A stretch of 64,000 nt of DNA from Robertmurraya massiliosenegalensis JC6. Its GTDB lineage: Bacteria; Bacillota; Bacilli; Bacillales; Cytobacillaceae. The DNA is taken from the NCBI RefSeq assembly GCF_000311725.1, contig NZ_HE978511.1:325498-389497 (forward strand). Reading direction: 5' to 3'. The notes below the pieces were generated by a model, which did no database searches, had not been told where the DNA came from, and saw nothing but the letters and a program-made list of their open reading frames with translations. The position numbers were made by a program, and so were the translations under genes. Shown here one piece after another: positions 17,129 through 27,617 of the stretch. Numbering within the stretch: position 1 is the first letter of the stretch; each line of letters starts with the position of its first letter.

Positions 17129-18187
17129 TTATTTCCCCTCCTTGCTAAAGCGTGTTAAAATCAAGCGAATGAGATAACTTGATGCAACAAAGAAAATGAT
17201 TAAGGCAATGATAATTTCTACAACCTCTGAAGGGACATTGGCATTGAAATTCATTTGCGGCGCCGCTGTATTTAACCCTCCAAATAGAATACCGGCTATA
17301 ATAATTCCGAATGGGTTATTTGCACCTAAAAGAGCGACTGCGATTCCATCAAATCCTGTCCCTGTAAATGCAGACAGAACAGTCATATTTTGGAATGTCC
17401 CCAAGCCTTCCATGGCTCCGGCAATCCCTGCAAATCCACCTGAGATCGTCATCGAAAGAACGATATTTTTGGAAACATTCATACCAGCATATTGAGAGGC
17501 ATGACGGTTAAATCCGACTGCTTTTAGCTCATATCCAGTTGTCGTTTTTTCTAAAATAAACCACATAATAATAGCCATAAGGATTGCCGCTAAAATTCCC
17601 CAATGAAGGCGAGAACCGTCCGTTAGATCCGCTAAAAATCCAGAAGATAGGGATGCCGAGTCTTGAATTTTATACGATTTTTCATTACCGGCGTATAAGT
17701 ATCTTTTAATAATATCTGCTGTAGTGTATAGAGCAACATAGTTTAACATGATCGTGACAATAACTTCATGGACTTTAAATCTTGCTTTTAAAAATCCAGG
17801 AATCATTCCCCATATTCCACCTGCGATAGCAGCAGCTAAAATAGCTACAGGAACATGGATAATAGCAGGTAAATTGAAGGCGTAGCCGACATATACAGAG
17901 GCAAGCCAACCAACTAGTAATTGCCCTTCAACTCCAATATTAAATAAACCCGTTTTAAAGGCGAACCCAACTGCTAGTCCAGCAAGGATGAGTGGTGAAG
18001 CAGCTCGAATCATTTCACCGATATTTTTAGGGCTTCCAAACATCCCTTGAAATAGAGCACTAAAGCCTGATACTGGGTCGTAACCACCCAATAGCATGAT
18101 GATCGCTCCCACAAGCATCCCTAAAATGGCAGAAAAAATGGGAACGATAATATTAAATAACTTGTCATTTTTGAGGAGCTTTTGCAT
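17129..18187 (-). CDS. nupP: Nucleoside ABC transporter permease
   Basis: 352 aa permease, partner of NupQ. It has the same BPD_transp_2 fold (GLFNIGVEGQLLVGW near residue 85; coupling loop with GFNRHASQYAGMN). The start overlaps the nupO stop by one base, so the three genes nupO-nupP-nupQ are tightly coupled. Confidence 0.93.
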   Translation of the reverse strand: MQKLLKNDKLFNIIVPIFSAILGMLVGAIIMLLGGYDPVSGFSALFQGMFGSPKNIGEMIRAASPLILAGLAVGFAFKTGLFNIGVEGQLLVGWLASVYVGYAFNLPAIIHVPVAILAAAIAGGIWGMIPGFLKARFKVHEVIVTIMLNYVALYTTADIIKRYLYAGNEKSYKIQDSASLSSGFLADLTDGSRLHWGILAAILMAIIMWFILEKTTTGYELKAVGFNRHASQYAGMNVSKNIVLSMTISGGFAGIAGAMEGLGTFQNMTVLSAFTGTGFDGIAVALLGANNPFGIIIAGILFGGLNTAAPQMNFNANVPSEVVEIIIALIIFFVASSYLIRLILTRFSKEGK

Positions 18188-19713
18188 TATGAAACACCTT
18201 CTCTTTCTCTCTTACCTCCAGCCATTAATAGCCCTAACTCTTGCTCTGTAGTATCTTTAGGGTCTACTACATCAACGATTTTACCTTCGTAGATAACGGC
18301 AATTCTATCACTTAGATTCATGATTTCATCAAGTTCAAACGAAATTAACAGCACTGCTCTGCCTTTGTCTCGTTCCTCAATTAACTTAGAATGAATAAAT
18401 TCTATTGCCCCAACATCTAATCCCCTTGTTGGTTGAGCAGCAATTAACAAACTTGGACTACGGTCAACCTCTCGCGCGATAATCGCCTTCTGTTGGTTAC
18501 CACCAGATAAGGCTCGGGCAGGGGTGTACTCAGAAGGAGTTCGCACATCGTACTCAGCAATTAATGCCTTTGCCTTCTCATAGATCTTGCTATAATTTAG
18601 AATTCCAGAATTCGAGTATGGTTTTTGATAATATGTTTGTAAGACGATGTTTTCACCTACTGAATAATCTAGCACTAATCCGTGCTTATGACGATCCTCA
18701 GGAATATGTCCAATCCCTGTTTCAGTAATTTTTCGTGTTGACAAATGAGTTGTTTCCTTGCCATTTATTTTGATGGCTCCTGATTTTATCTTTCTAAGAC
18801 CAGTAATTCCCTCTATAAGTTCTGATTGACCGTTTCCATCAACACCGGCAATCCCCAAAATTTCTCCAGCTTTGACTTCTAAGTCAAGACCGTTAACACT
18901 TGCAATATTTCTCGCATCTGTAACGACTAAATCCTTGATTTCTAAAACAACGTCTTTTGGTTGGGCCAGTTCTTTATCAACTTTAAAATGAACTTCACGA
19001 CCTACCATTAGCGCTGCTAACTCATCTGGATTCGTTTCCGAGACATTAACTGTTCCGATCCCTTTTCCTTTACGGATAACGGTACAGCGATCACACACTT
19101 CCATGATTTCTTTTAGTTTGTGTGTAATTAAAATAATGGATTTTCCTTCAGCAACAAGCTTATCCATTATTTGAATGAGTTCTTTAATTTCCTGTGGTGT
19201 TAGAACAGCTGTTGGTTCATCAAAAATAAGAATTTCTGCACCACGATATAAAGTCTTCAAAATTTCAACCCTTTGCTGCATTCCAACTGAAATATCTTCA
19301 ATTTTCGCATAGGGATCTACAGCTAAGCCGTATCTCTTTGAAAGTTCTTCAACTTTTTTTGCCGCATCTTTAATATTGATTTTTCCTGCTTTTGTAGGCT
19401 CACTGCCTAGAATAATGTTCTCCGTGACCGTAAAATTATGGACCAACATAAAATGCTGATGTACCATACCGATACCTAAACGGTTGGCTACATTCGGATC
19501 AGTAATATTTACAGGCTGACCCTTTACCTTTATTTCTCCTTTTTCCGGTTGATATAAACCGAAAAGAACATTCATCAAGGTAGATTTCCCAGCACCATTT
19601 TCACCAAGTAAAGCGTGTATTTCCCCCTGCTTTACTTGTAAGGTAATATTATCGTTTGCAACAATGCCTGGAAACTCTTTTCGAATGCCATTCATTTCGA
19701 TTACGTATTCCAC
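18187..19713 (-). CDS. nupO: Nucleoside ABC transporter ATP-binding protein
   Basis: 508 aa with two ABC ATPase halves. The first has a standard Walker A (GENGAGKST) and Walker B (ILIFDEPTA) with signature SVGMQQR. The second has a degenerate P-loop (GVDGNGQSE) and signature LSGGNQQK, the asymmetry usual for BMP-type and sugar importers. The start is the GTG at 19713, with AGGGAG 8 nt upstream (protein MEYVIEMNG...); the longer frame would start inside the ribosome site. A terminator-like hairpin lies between nupN and nupO. Confidence 0.93.
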   Translation of the reverse strand: MEYVIEMNGIRKEFPGIVANDNITLQVKQGEIHALLGENGAGKSTLMNVLFGLYQPEKGEIKVKGQPVNITDPNVANRLGIGMVHQHFMLVHNFTVTENIILGSEPTKAGKINIKDAAKKVEELSKRYGLAVDPYAKIEDISVGMQQRVEILKTLYRGAEILIFDEPTAVLTPQEIKELIQIMDKLVAEGKSIILITHKLKEIMEVCDRCTVIRKGKGIGTVNVSETNPDELAALMVGREVHFKVDKELAQPKDVVLEIKDLVVTDARNIASVNGLDLEVKAGEILGIAGVDGNGQSELIEGITGLRKIKSGAIKINGKETTHLSTRKITETGIGHIPEDRHKHGLVLDYSVGENIVLQTYYQKPYSNSGILNYSKIYEKAKALIAEYDVRTPSEYTPARALSGGNQQKAIIAREVDRSPSLLIAAQPTRGLDVGAIEFIHSKLIEERDKGRAVLLISFELDEIMNLSDRIAVIYEGKIVDVVDPKDTTEQELGLLMAGGKREREGVS

Positions 19714-19930
19714 CAATATCACTCCCTATTTGAATGGAAATAATTATCTTGATTAGATCCTTTTAAACAACAATCGATTTTCAAACGTGCACCTTCATTT
19801 TTCGAACTTGAGTATCAATAATTTTATGTACGTGATCATCTGGTTGTTTATTGGCTCATTTATTCTACAGACAGGCTATAGAACAAATGAGACAATAACA
19901 TGTAATTCTTTCCAGCGAACGCTTTACGGA

Positions 19931-19965
19931 AAAGTAAGGCTAGTGAGTGTTTCCACTAGCCTTAA
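19931..19965 (-). terminator. Hairpin between nupN and nupO
   Basis: 10-bp stem AAGGCTAGTG/CACTAGCCTT with an 8-nt loop, then ACTTTT on the minus strand. It probably causes partial termination so that the binding protein NupN is made in excess over the membrane parts, as is common for ABC operons. Confidence 0.75.
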
Positions 19966-19977
19966 CTTTTTTACATT

Positions 19978-21081
19978 TTATAAAGAAGCTTCGAATGCTT
20001 CAAATTCTTCGTCAGTTTTAGGTACTTCAATTTCTCCATCAAGGATCTTTTGCTTGAACTCTTCAACCAAATCTATTGCTTCTTGGCTCACGTTTTCCGT
20101 TGTAGGCGCGATTCCTACACCATCTTCAGCAAGTCCAAATACGGTTTCTTTTCCACCTGGGAAGTTTCCATCTAATGCCATCTTCGAAATTTCATAAACA
20201 GCATTATCAACACGTTTTACCATTGAAGTTAATGTTACGTTTTCTGGAAGTCCTTCTTCATGTTGGTCACGGTCTACACCGATTACCCATACGTCGTCAC
20301 CGTTTGCTTTACGGTTTTTCGCTTCAGTGAATACTCCGTTACCCGTTCCACCAGCAGCGTGATAAATAATGTCTACTCCACCGCTATACATTGTGGAAGC
20401 GATACTTGTACCATTTTCAGGCTTGTTAAAGTCACCAGCATATTGAACAACTACTTCAATCGTAGGGTCAACTGATTTAACACCAGCTTTAAAGCCGTTT
20501 TCAAATTTCTTAATTAGCGGCGAATCAACGCCTCCAACAAATCCAAGCTTCTTAGATTTCGTATGCTTTGCAGCAATGACACCAACTAAGAATGAGCCAG
20601 TATGTTCGTCAAACGTAACGTTAGCGACGTTATTTAACCAAACTGTCTCGCCATTCTCATCTGCTAAAAGGCTATCGATTAAAGCAAAGTGTCCATTTTC
20701 GTTTTGTTCTGCAGAAGTTTGTACAGCATCCTCAAGTAAGAATCCTGCAGCAAATGTTACATCAAAACCATTTTCAGCAAATTGACTTAAGTTCGGGATA
20801 TAATCTGCTTCTTTTTCTGATTGAAGGTAACGGTAACCTTCATTTTCTTTAAGTCCTTTTTCTTCAGCAAACTTTTTTAAACCTTCCCAAGCAGATTGGT
20901 TAAATGATTTATCATCTACCCCACCAGTGTCAGTTACAAGACCTACTTTGAAGTCTGGAGCTTCTGTTGCAGTTCCTCCATCTCCGCCGCCTTGTTCTTC
21001 ATCTTTGTTTCCACAAGCACCTAAGATTGTTCCTGCAGCAAGTACGAGAGATAAAGCTAATCCAAATTTACGCTTTTTCAA
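19978..21081 (-). CDS. nupN: Nucleoside-binding BMP-family lipoprotein
   Basis: 367 aa solute-binding lipoprotein (Bmp/PnrA family) that captures nucleosides outside the membrane for NupOPQ. Signal peptide with lipobox TILGAC, the lipidated Cys being residue 23. An acidic, Gly-rich linker follows, then the two-lobed BMP domain (LVTDTGGVDDKSFNQSAWEG near residue 48). The start is TTG, fixed by GGGGG 8 nt upstream and the signal peptide. It lies 57 bases downstream of the GntR gene, so the two are probably in one operon. Confidence 0.94.
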   Translation of the reverse strand: MKKRKFGLALSLVLAAGTILGACGNKDEEQGGGDGGTATEAPDFKVGLVTDTGGVDDKSFNQSAWEGLKKFAEEKGLKENEGYRYLQSEKEADYIPNLSQFAENGFDVTFAAGFLLEDAVQTSAEQNENGHFALIDSLLADENGETVWLNNVANVTFDEHTGSFLVGVIAAKHTKSKKLGFVGGVDSPLIKKFENGFKAGVKSVDPTIEVVVQYAGDFNKPENGTSIASTMYSGGVDIIYHAAGGTGNGVFTEAKNRKANGDDVWVIGVDRDQHEEGLPENVTLTSMVKRVDNAVYEISKMALDGNFPGGKETVFGLAEDGVGIAPTTENVSQEAIDLVEEFKQKILDGEIEVPKTDEEFEAFEASL

Positions 21082-21138
21082 GGTTTGTACCCCCTATATA
21101 GTTGATTTAGTAGATTAACATCTCGGGACTCCTTCAAC

Positions 21139-21864
21139 TTATATCCTTTTCCTTAAAACATGGAAGCTGAATTTGTCTGCTCGAAAGTAATTGACCGAAT
21201 ACAGAATAGGTTCGTCATTTTCATCGAAATGCATTTGCTTTAGTACAAGCAAGGCTGTTTCCGGGTCACACTCTAGTATTGGTGAAATTCGTTCATGATA
21301 TCCAAGCGGTTCAATTTCTGCAATGGCATATGTAATTTTTCTCTGTGCAGTCTCTTCTAAAACATGGAAAATCGATTCCTTCTCATGAGAAAAGGTTTTC
21401 GGTAAATAATGATGTGGTACATGATCCATACAGTAGACGACTGGTTCTCCATTTGCAGTGCGAACTCTTTCCATCACAAAAATTTCATCATCTTCAGAAC
21501 ATGAAAAGCGACGAATATCCTCTTCGGTTGCACTTTGAGTATCTGAGCTTAGAAAAATGGTACCAGGCTTCATTCCGACTTGAACAATCATATTTGTTAC
21601 ACTATTAAGCTGTTCAATTCCAGAAGAAAACAAAGGCTTAGCATTGACGAATGTCCCCACCCCATGGCGACGGATGATCACATTCTCCTCTTCAAGAATC
21701 CGCAGTGCTTCTCTTAATGTCGCCCTGCTAACCCCTAAAAGCTTGGCAAGGTCAAATTCAGAGGGCAGCTGTTCTTTCTCTTTATAGATTCCTTTTTCGA
21801 TATCCTGCTTAATCCGATCAATCACCTGTAAATATAAATGTCTGTTATCTGATTTGATGGACAT
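21139..21864 (-). CDS. ymfC: GntR/HutC-family transcriptional regulator
   Basis: 241 aa. Winged-helix GntR domain at residues 5-75 ([23 protein letters not shown]), UTRA effector-binding domain from about 90 to 235. By position just after spoIIIE it corresponds to B. subtilis ymfC, but here it heads the nup transporter genes, so a nucleoside or a derivative is a reasonable ligand (inference). Start at the ATG with GGGGGAAG 5 nt upstream; a TTG at 21879 overlaps the ribosome site. A perfect palindrome at 21895-21912 lies 30 bases upstream. Confidence 0.9.
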   Translation of the reverse strand: MSIKSDNRHLYLQVIDRIKQDIEKGIYKEKEQLPSEFDLAKLLGVSRATLREALRILEEENVIIRRHGVGTFVNAKPLFSSGIEQLNSVTNMIVQVGMKPGTIFLSSDTQSATEEDIRRFSCSEDDEIFVMERVRTANGEPVVYCMDHVPHHYLPKTFSHEKESIFHVLEETAQRKITYAIAEIEPLGYHERISPILECDPETALLVLKQMHFDENDEPILYSVNYFRADKFSFHVLRKRI

Positions 21865-21894
21865 CTTTGCTTCCCCCAACCAATTTTCTCCAAG

Positions 21895-21912
21895 ACATCA
21901 GACCTCTGATGT
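21895..21912. promoter_or_regulatory. Palindromic operator before the GntR gene
   Basis: ACATCAGA-CC-TCTGATGT is an exact 8-2-8 inverted repeat between the promoter region and the gntR start. Size and position fit a GntR-dimer site for autorepression. The TATAGT at about 21930-21935 on the minus strand may be the -10 element. I see no second copy before nupN. Confidence 0.6.
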
Positions 21913-22085
21913 ATAATCATTCCTACTAATCGAAAATACTATACCATTTTTCAAGTCATAAATAAATAGAGAATGACAAGATTCTACAAATTTTACGTCA
22001 GAAATATTTACAAAACTCAGCATTGATAAATACTTACTGTGAACCCTACCAGAAAAAAGGAAGGGATTACAATAGTATAACGTAT

Positions 22086-24434
22086 TTAAGAACTTGCCTC
22101 TTCTGATGGCTTATCCATCAATACGGCACGAGGCTTACTCCCTTCATACGGGCCTACCACCCCTCTAAGCTCCATTTCATCAATCAATCTGGCAGCCCGA
22201 GTATAGCCAATGCGAAATCTTCTTTGAAGCATCGATACCGATGCGGTCTGCATCTCAAGAATTAATTCCACCGCTTCATTGTAGAGTTCATCTTCTACTT
22301 CAGATGTTGTTTCTGGTATGTCATCTGGAATCATTTCCTCTTGATATTGTGCTTTTTGTTGATCGATCACAAAGTCCACGATCTCTTCCACCTCATCATC
22401 TGAAAGGAAGGCGCCTTGGACACGAATCGGCTTTGATGCACCTACTGGTAAAAAGAGCATATCGCCTCGTCCTAGTAACTTTTCTGCCCCGCCCATGTCT
22501 AGAATCGTTCTAGAATCTGTTGCAGAAGAAACAGCAAAAGCAATTCTCGATGGGATATTTGCCTTGATCACACCTGTGATGACATCAACAGATGGTCTTT
22601 GCGTCGCAATGATGAGATGTATTCCCGCAGCACGAGCCATTTGTGCAAGACGTGTGATCGCATCTTCGACATCAGAAGATGCTACCATCATTAAATCGGC
22701 AAGCTCGTCCACAATGACGACAATATAAGGCAATAATGGCTGTTTGGCATCTGCCTCAGCGTTATGTTTCTTCATATACTCGTTATAGCCTTCAATATTT
22801 CGTGTACCGGTATGTGAAAACAGCTCATAACGACGTTCCATTTCACTAACCACTTTTTGCAGGGCTTGTGAAGCTTTTTTCGCATTTGTCACTACTGGTG
22901 CAAGGAGATGAGGAATGCCATTATAAACATTCAGTTCAACCATTTTCGGGTCAATCATCATCAGCTTTACTTCGTGCGGTTTTGCGCGCATAAGAATACT
23001 CGTTATAATGCCGTTTATACATACACTTTTTCCGCTACCTGTTGCCCCAGCAACAAGTAAATGGGGCATTTTATTTAATTCAGCAAGGACTGCTTCTCCG
23101 GTTATGTCCCTTCCCAACCCGATCATCAGCTTGGAATCTGGTTTATCATTTTGTTTCGACTCTAGCACCTCTCGCAAAGAGACCATAGCCACTTCTGAGT
23201 TAGGCACTTCAATTCCGATTGCTGATTTACCAGGAATCGGTGCTTCAATCCGGATGTCTTTTGCTGCTAAAGCGAGAGCTAAATCATCACTTAAGCTCAC
23301 AATTTTGCTCACTTTGACTCCTACATCAGGATGAACCTCATACTTCGTAACGGCTGGACCTAAATGAACTTGGGTAACTCTTGCCTTTACGCCAAAACTT
23401 TGGAATGTTCGTTCTAGCTTCGCAGCATTGGCATGAATCAGCTCGTATTCCCCGCTCTGATCCGTATGTCTAGGAAGCTTCAATAATTTAATCGGCGGAA
23501 GCTCATAATCTACATTCTCTACTTCTGTAAACGTAATCGTCGGGGCTAAGGCCTCGTCTTCCTCTGGCGTCTCCGTCTCTTTTTTAACATTTCCAGACTG
23601 CGCTTCTCTATGTATATCTTCATCATGCTGAACGTAAGCTCTTTCTGCAAAACTTGAAATAATTGGTTCTGGCTGTGCTAGTTCATTTCGATTAGATTCA
23701 TTTGCCATTGGAATAACCGTTTCCTCTTCTTGCACTTCGGCTGCGTTTCTTTCTGCATTTGCTCGAGCAGCTTCTTTCCTAGCTTGTCTCTTTTCTTTTG
23801 AAGATTTTAGATCATCGATAAACTTCTTCCATTGATCTTTCATAAAGCCACTTATCGCAACAATCATCTTTGCCGCTGCATCTCCAAATGTTTTCCCTGT
23901 TAAAAGGACAATACCAATGATGATAAGTACTGCCGCTATCATTTTTGAACCTGCTTCATCAAATAAAAAATAAAATAAGGCAAAGAGTATAGAACCGATC
24001 ATGCCGCCGCCTAAATCAGTCGTACTCGTTTCTCCATTCACTTCCATCCAAAACAATTCCCACGTATTTTTAATCACACTTGGATCGTCAAACTTGCCAT
24101 CATTTAATAGATTATTAAACAATGTGACATGACTTAATAGTAGGAGGGAAGCAATAATTAAATAAATTCCAACCAATCTCCGATGAAAATAGTTTGGAAT
24201 TTCTCTCTTCCATATAAAATATCCACCTAATACGACTAAAGCTAATAAAAATAACATAAACCATTCGCCAGTGAAAAAGCGGTAAAATAACACAATTGCT
24301 CTTCCGACAGCTCCTAATCCTGCAATTGAAATGGCTGCTAATGTAATTAAAATAAGACCAATCAACTCGAAGCGAATGGTTCGCTTAAATTGGGTATTTT
24401 GTTTTGTGCTTCTTCTACGTTTTCTTTTTGCCAT
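22086..24434 (-). CDS. spoIIIE: DNA translocase SpoIIIE/FtsK
   Basis: 782 aa, septal ATP-driven DNA pump that moves the chromosome into the forespore and clears DNA from closing septa. N-terminal membrane domain with four segments (about 23-180), a charged linker (about 200-320), the RecA-like motor with Walker A GATGSGKS at 463-470 and Walker [10 protein letters not shown] at 572-580, then the C-terminal gamma winged helix (about 715-775) that reads SRS/KOPS-type sequences. Length is close to the 787 aa of B. subtilis. ATG with AAAGGTGAT just upstream. It follows ylzJ after a terminator. Confidence 0.95.
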   Translation of the reverse strand: MAKRKRRRSTKQNTQFKRTIRFELIGLILITLAAISIAGLGAVGRAIVLFYRFFTGEWFMLFLLALVVLGGYFIWKREIPNYFHRRLVGIYLIIASLLLLSHVTLFNNLLNDGKFDDPSVIKNTWELFWMEVNGETSTTDLGGGMIGSILFALFYFLFDEAGSKMIAAVLIIIGIVLLTGKTFGDAAAKMIVAISGFMKDQWKKFIDDLKSSKEKRQARKEAARANAERNAAEVQEEETVIPMANESNRNELAQPEPIISSFAERAYVQHDEDIHREAQSGNVKKETETPEEDEALAPTITFTEVENVDYELPPIKLLKLPRHTDQSGEYELIHANAAKLERTFQSFGVKARVTQVHLGPAVTKYEVHPDVGVKVSKIVSLSDDLALALAAKDIRIEAPIPGKSAIGIEVPNSEVAMVSLREVLESKQNDKPDSKLMIGLGRDITGEAVLAELNKMPHLLVAGATGSGKSVCINGIITSILMRAKPHEVKLMMIDPKMVELNVYNGIPHLLAPVVTNAKKASQALQKVVSEMERRYELFSHTGTRNIEGYNEYMKKHNAEADAKQPLLPYIVVIVDELADLMMVASSDVEDAITRLAQMARAAGIHLIIATQRPSVDVITGVIKANIPSRIAFAVSSATDSRTILDMGGAEKLLGRGDMLFLPVGASKPIRVQGAFLSDDEVEEIVDFVIDQQKAQYQEEMIPDDIPETTSEVEDELYNEAVELILEMQTASVSMLQRRFRIGYTRAARLIDEMELRGVVGPYEGSKPRAVLMDKPSEEASS

Positions 24435-24616
24435 CCAATCACCTTTTATCTTGTAGTTATATTTGTCTCTTTTCTAAAAACCATGTTGCGATCGATCCAC
24501 AAAAAAACAGCGAAAAGAGAGTGCTTATTCCATCCGTGGTACGGTGCTACGTATAAATCGAAATGGTGACCATTTCCTGAAAACTCTGCCCGTATGAAAA
24601 CAGCCTTATATTTTCA

Positions 24617-24644
24617 AAACGAAAGCAGCCGAAATGGCTGCTTT
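24617..24644 (-). terminator. tepA-ylzJ terminator
   Basis: 9-bp stem AAAGCAGCC/GGCTGCTTT with a 5-nt loop, then CGTTTTG on the minus strand. It stands between ylzJ and spoIIIE; the other bases of 24435-24705 hold no gene. Confidence 0.8.
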
Positions 24645-24705
24645 TTATCTTGAGGTGAACCTATTATACCATAAGTCTTTTTGCTAATACCATCGTTCTT
24701 CGGCA

Positions 24706-24918
24706 TTAATACATCGAAAACATCGCTCCAGGAGTATAACGTTGATCAAGATAATGATTTGGATCACTGCTAAGGTTTCGGACCACCCGATACTTGTTGT
24801 CCTCTGTCTCTTCAACAATCAACGGAATACCGTCACGAAGGACTTGTATCTGCCTAGCAAATTCATTTTCATCACTAGGAAAAATAAGTTCCTGAGGCAT
24901 CATCGTATATAAAATCAT
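24706..24918 (-). CDS. ylzJ: YlzJ-like protein
   Basis: 70 aa, short conserved protein of Bacillales with no known function (starts [17 protein letters not shown]). The ATG overlaps the tepA stop by three bases (ATGA), and AGAGGAG is 8 nt upstream, so it is coupled to tepA. Confidence 0.85.
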   Translation of the reverse strand: MILYTMMPQELIFPSDENEFARQIQVLRDGIPLIVEETEDNKYRVVRNLSSDPNHYLDQRYTPGAMFSMY

Positions 24919-25664
24919 TGGATCAACTCCTCTTTTTGATCCTTATTCATTTCGATCAACTCATCAAGCTTTTTCATTGCTTGACCAATTCCACCTATCT
25001 CATCAATTAATCCGTACTTAACTGCATCTGTTCCAATCACGTTCGTACCAATATCTCTTGTTAAGTTCCCTTTTTCAAACATCAAATCTTTAAACTTTTC
25101 TTCTGTAATGTTCGAATGTCTAGTAACGAAACGAACCACTCTTTCTTGCATTTTATCTAAATACTCAAATGTTTGTGGCACTCCAATGACTAGACCTGTC
25201 AATCGAATCGGATGAATCGTCATTGTCGCTGTCTCTGCAATAAACGAATAGTCACAGGATACTGCAATCGGAACCCCGATCGAATGCCCCCCACCTAAAA
25301 CGATTGAAACAGAAGGCTTTGACAAAGATGCAAGCATTTCTGAGATCGCTAACCCAGCTTCAACATCTCCTCCCACCGTATTGAGGATCACTAATACTCC
25401 TTCAATTTTTGGGTTTTGCTCAATCGCGACTAACTGTGGAATAAGATGTTCGTATTTGGTCGTTTTATTTTGAGGAGGCAACTGGAGATGGCCTTCGATT
25501 TGTCCGACGATCGTTAAGCAATGAATTTTTGAATCTTGCGAGAGCTGAGGGACATTTGTTTGTCCAAGCTGTTGGATTTTCTCCATTAATGGGGATGGCT
25601 TATCCTCTTTTGGTTGTTCCTGCCCCTCTTCTTGTTCATTTGTATACTTACGATTTTGAGCCAT
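24915..25664 (-). CDS. tepA: ClpP-like protease TepA
   Basis: 249 aa, ClpP/crotonase-fold serine protease family (YmfB/TepA), tied to protein translocation and germination in B. subtilis. Polar N-terminal tail of about 40 residues. The active-site Ser is in GGGHSIG (Ser128) and the His is in MTIHP (His151). Start at the ATG with AGAAGGGAG about 7 nt upstream; an in-frame ATG 7 codons earlier lies before that site. Confidence 0.92.
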   Translation of the reverse strand: MAQNRKYTNEQEEGQEQPKEDKPSPLMEKIQQLGQTNVPQLSQDSKIHCLTIVGQIEGHLQLPPQNKTTKYEHLIPQLVAIEQNPKIEGVLVILNTVGGDVEAGLAISEMLASLSKPSVSIVLGGGHSIGVPIAVSCDYSFIAETATMTIHPIRLTGLVIGVPQTFEYLDKMQERVVRFVTRHSNITEEKFKDLMFEKGNLTRDIGTNVIGTDAVKYGLIDEIGGIGQAMKKLDELIEMNKDQKEELIQ

Positions 25665-25737
25665 TAAAAAATCTCCCTTCTTCATAAAAAGCTTAAAAAT
25701 CTACTGTTAGTATTGGACCTTACATACGAAATCATGC

Positions 25738-25768
25738 AAAAAAGAGGGGTCCCATTGGGACACCCTCT
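25738..25768 (-). terminator. rnjB terminator
   Basis: AGAGGG-t-GTCCC / GGGAC-c-CCTCT stem, 3-nt loop, TTTTTT tail on the minus strand. It overlaps the rnjB stop. Confidence 0.85.
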
Positions 25769-27440
25769 AAATTTCCATAATAATTGGCATGATCATCGGT
25801 CTACGCTTTGTTTTTTCATATAAAAATTGATTTAACCCATCTCTCATATCTTGCTTAATGCTAGCCCAATCAAAAAACTCGCGGCTTATATTCTTTTCTA
25901 CAATTCCTTTTACAAGTTTTACTGACTCTCCCATGAGTTCTTCCGACTCACGAACATACACAAAACCACGGGAAATGATTTCTGGACCTGCAGAAATTTT
26001 CTTTTCAGCCTTATTGAGAGTGACAACGACAATCAAAACACCGTCTTGTGATAATAGCTTTCGATCCCTAAGAACAATATTCCCAACATCCCCAATGCCA
26101 CTTCCATCAACCAATACATTGCCAGCTGCTACTTTTCCGGTAATTTTAACATGCTCCGGCTTAATTTCGAGGACTTCCCCTTTATCGATCATTGCAATTC
26201 GATCATCGGTAATCCCACATTCTTTCGCAATTTTACTATGAGCTTTCAACATACGATATTCTCCGTGTACTGGAACGAAATATTTCGGGTTCATCATATT
26301 AATCATAAATTTAAGCTCTTCTTCACTTCCATGACTAGATGTATGGACCATACGTCTACCGGAAATGACATTTGCACCTGCACGGCTTAACATATCAATG
26401 GTTTTATACGTAAAAACTTCTCCACCACGTAATGGTGATGCGGCAATAAGGACGGTGTCACCTTTTTGGACATTTACATGACGATGTTGCCCTTTCGCCA
26501 TCTTTTGCAAGGCTTCAAGCGGCTCTCCTTGCATTCCTGTTGCTAATATGACCATTTCATCATCTTCATAATCCTTCAATTCATCAATTGGAATGATTAA
26601 TTCATGATGGACATGAAGATAGTCTAGTTCGATCGCTATATCAAATACTTGCTGTAAACTTTTTCCTACTACAACAATCTTTCTTCTACTATCATAGGCA
26701 GCATCAAAAATGTGTTGAATTCGGTTTAAATCAGATGCAAAAGATGCCGCAATGATTCTCCCTTTCGCATTATAAAAGACATCCTTCATCGCTCTGACAA
26801 TGATAGATTCTGACGGAGTATAACCTGGTTTTTCAGCATCTGTACTATCCGAAAGTAAGCAAAGAACCCCTTTTTCACCTAAAGCAGCCATCTTCCCTAT
26901 TTCGGGTTTGTAGAGCTCTGTTGCAGCCTGATCGAATTTAAAGTCACCCGTGTAGACAACCGCTCCCTCTGATGTATGTATGGCAATACCAACTGAATCA
27001 GGGATACTATGATTCGTTTTGAAAAAAGAGACTGTAACCGTATCAAAATTTACAATTGTATCAGATTGAATTTCAATAAAATTCACTTTTCCTTTATATT
27101 CTTGCTCTTTCATTTTTGCTTTCGCTAACGCAATCGTTAGCTTCATTCCATATACAGGTGCTTGTACTTGACGTAAAAGATACGATAATGCCCCAATATG
27201 GTCCTCGTGCCCATGAGATAGAAATATTCCTTTAATCCGATCTTTATTTTGCGAAAGAAAAGTCATATCCGGGATTACGATATCAATTCCGAGCATTTCA
27301 TTTTCTGGGAACATAAGACCTGCATCTAAGACGAATAAATCTCCATCCACGTCTACGATGTACATATTTTTGCCGATTTCCCCAACTCCTCCTAGAGCTG
27401 TTATCTTGATGCTTTCATTCTTTCTAGTGTTCAATGTCAT
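25767..27440 (-). CDS. rnjB: Ribonuclease J2
   Basis: 557 aa metallo-beta-lactamase/beta-CASP ribonuclease, partner of RNase J1 in rRNA maturation and mRNA decay. The zinc motif HGHEDH is at residues 76-81 and later metal ligands are present (TGDFKFD). By position (between dapA and tepA) and length it is the YmfA/RnjB orthologue rather than RnjA. J2 enzymes have weaker 5'-exonuclease activity than J1, and the paralogue is assigned here by gene order. AGGAGG precedes the ATG. Confidence 0.93.
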   Translation of the reverse strand: MTLNTRKNESIKITALGGVGEIGKNMYIVDVDGDLFVLDAGLMFPENEMLGIDIVIPDMTFLSQNKDRIKGIFLSHGHEDHIGALSYLLRQVQAPVYGMKLTIALAKAKMKEQEYKGKVNFIEIQSDTIVNFDTVTVSFFKTNHSIPDSVGIAIHTSEGAVVYTGDFKFDQAATELYKPEIGKMAALGEKGVLCLLSDSTDAEKPGYTPSESIIVRAMKDVFYNAKGRIIAASFASDLNRIQHIFDAAYDSRRKIVVVGKSLQQVFDIAIELDYLHVHHELIIPIDELKDYEDDEMVILATGMQGEPLEALQKMAKGQHRHVNVQKGDTVLIAASPLRGGEVFTYKTIDMLSRAGANVISGRRMVHTSSHGSEEELKFMINMMNPKYFVPVHGEYRMLKAHSKIAKECGITDDRIAMIDKGEVLEIKPEHVKITGKVAAGNVLVDGSGIGDVGNIVLRDRKLLSQDGVLIVVVTLNKAEKKISAGPEIISRGFVYVRESEELMGESVKLVKGIVEKNISREFFDWASIKQDMRDGLNQFLYEKTKRRPMIMPIIMEI

Positions 27441-27556
27441 ACTTCCTCCTACTTATTGTTTCCGACCCAAGATCAGTTACCATTATTATACTTGAAAACT
27501 GAAACCCTTTCCAACCAATTTTATTTAAGCCTCCTTTCCATCAAGGGGGAACAAAG

Positions 27557-27608
27557 AAAAAAAAGCCGACTCAGACGCTGCTTTTAAAGCAACGTCTGAG
27601 TCGGCTTT
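27557..27608 (-). terminator. Terminator of the dpa-asd-dapG-dapA operon
   Basis: Very long stem: 16 bp (AAAGCCGACTCAGACG with its complement, 27562-27577 and 27593-27608), extended inside by TGCTTT/AAAGCA pairs, then eight T on the minus strand. Confidence 0.95.
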
Positions 27609-27617
27609 GTAGAACTA

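Noticed and set aside
21865-22085. Possible purine riboswitch before the nup genes
   Set aside because: None of the conserved purine-aptamer junction or loop sequences were found; only the palindrome is present.
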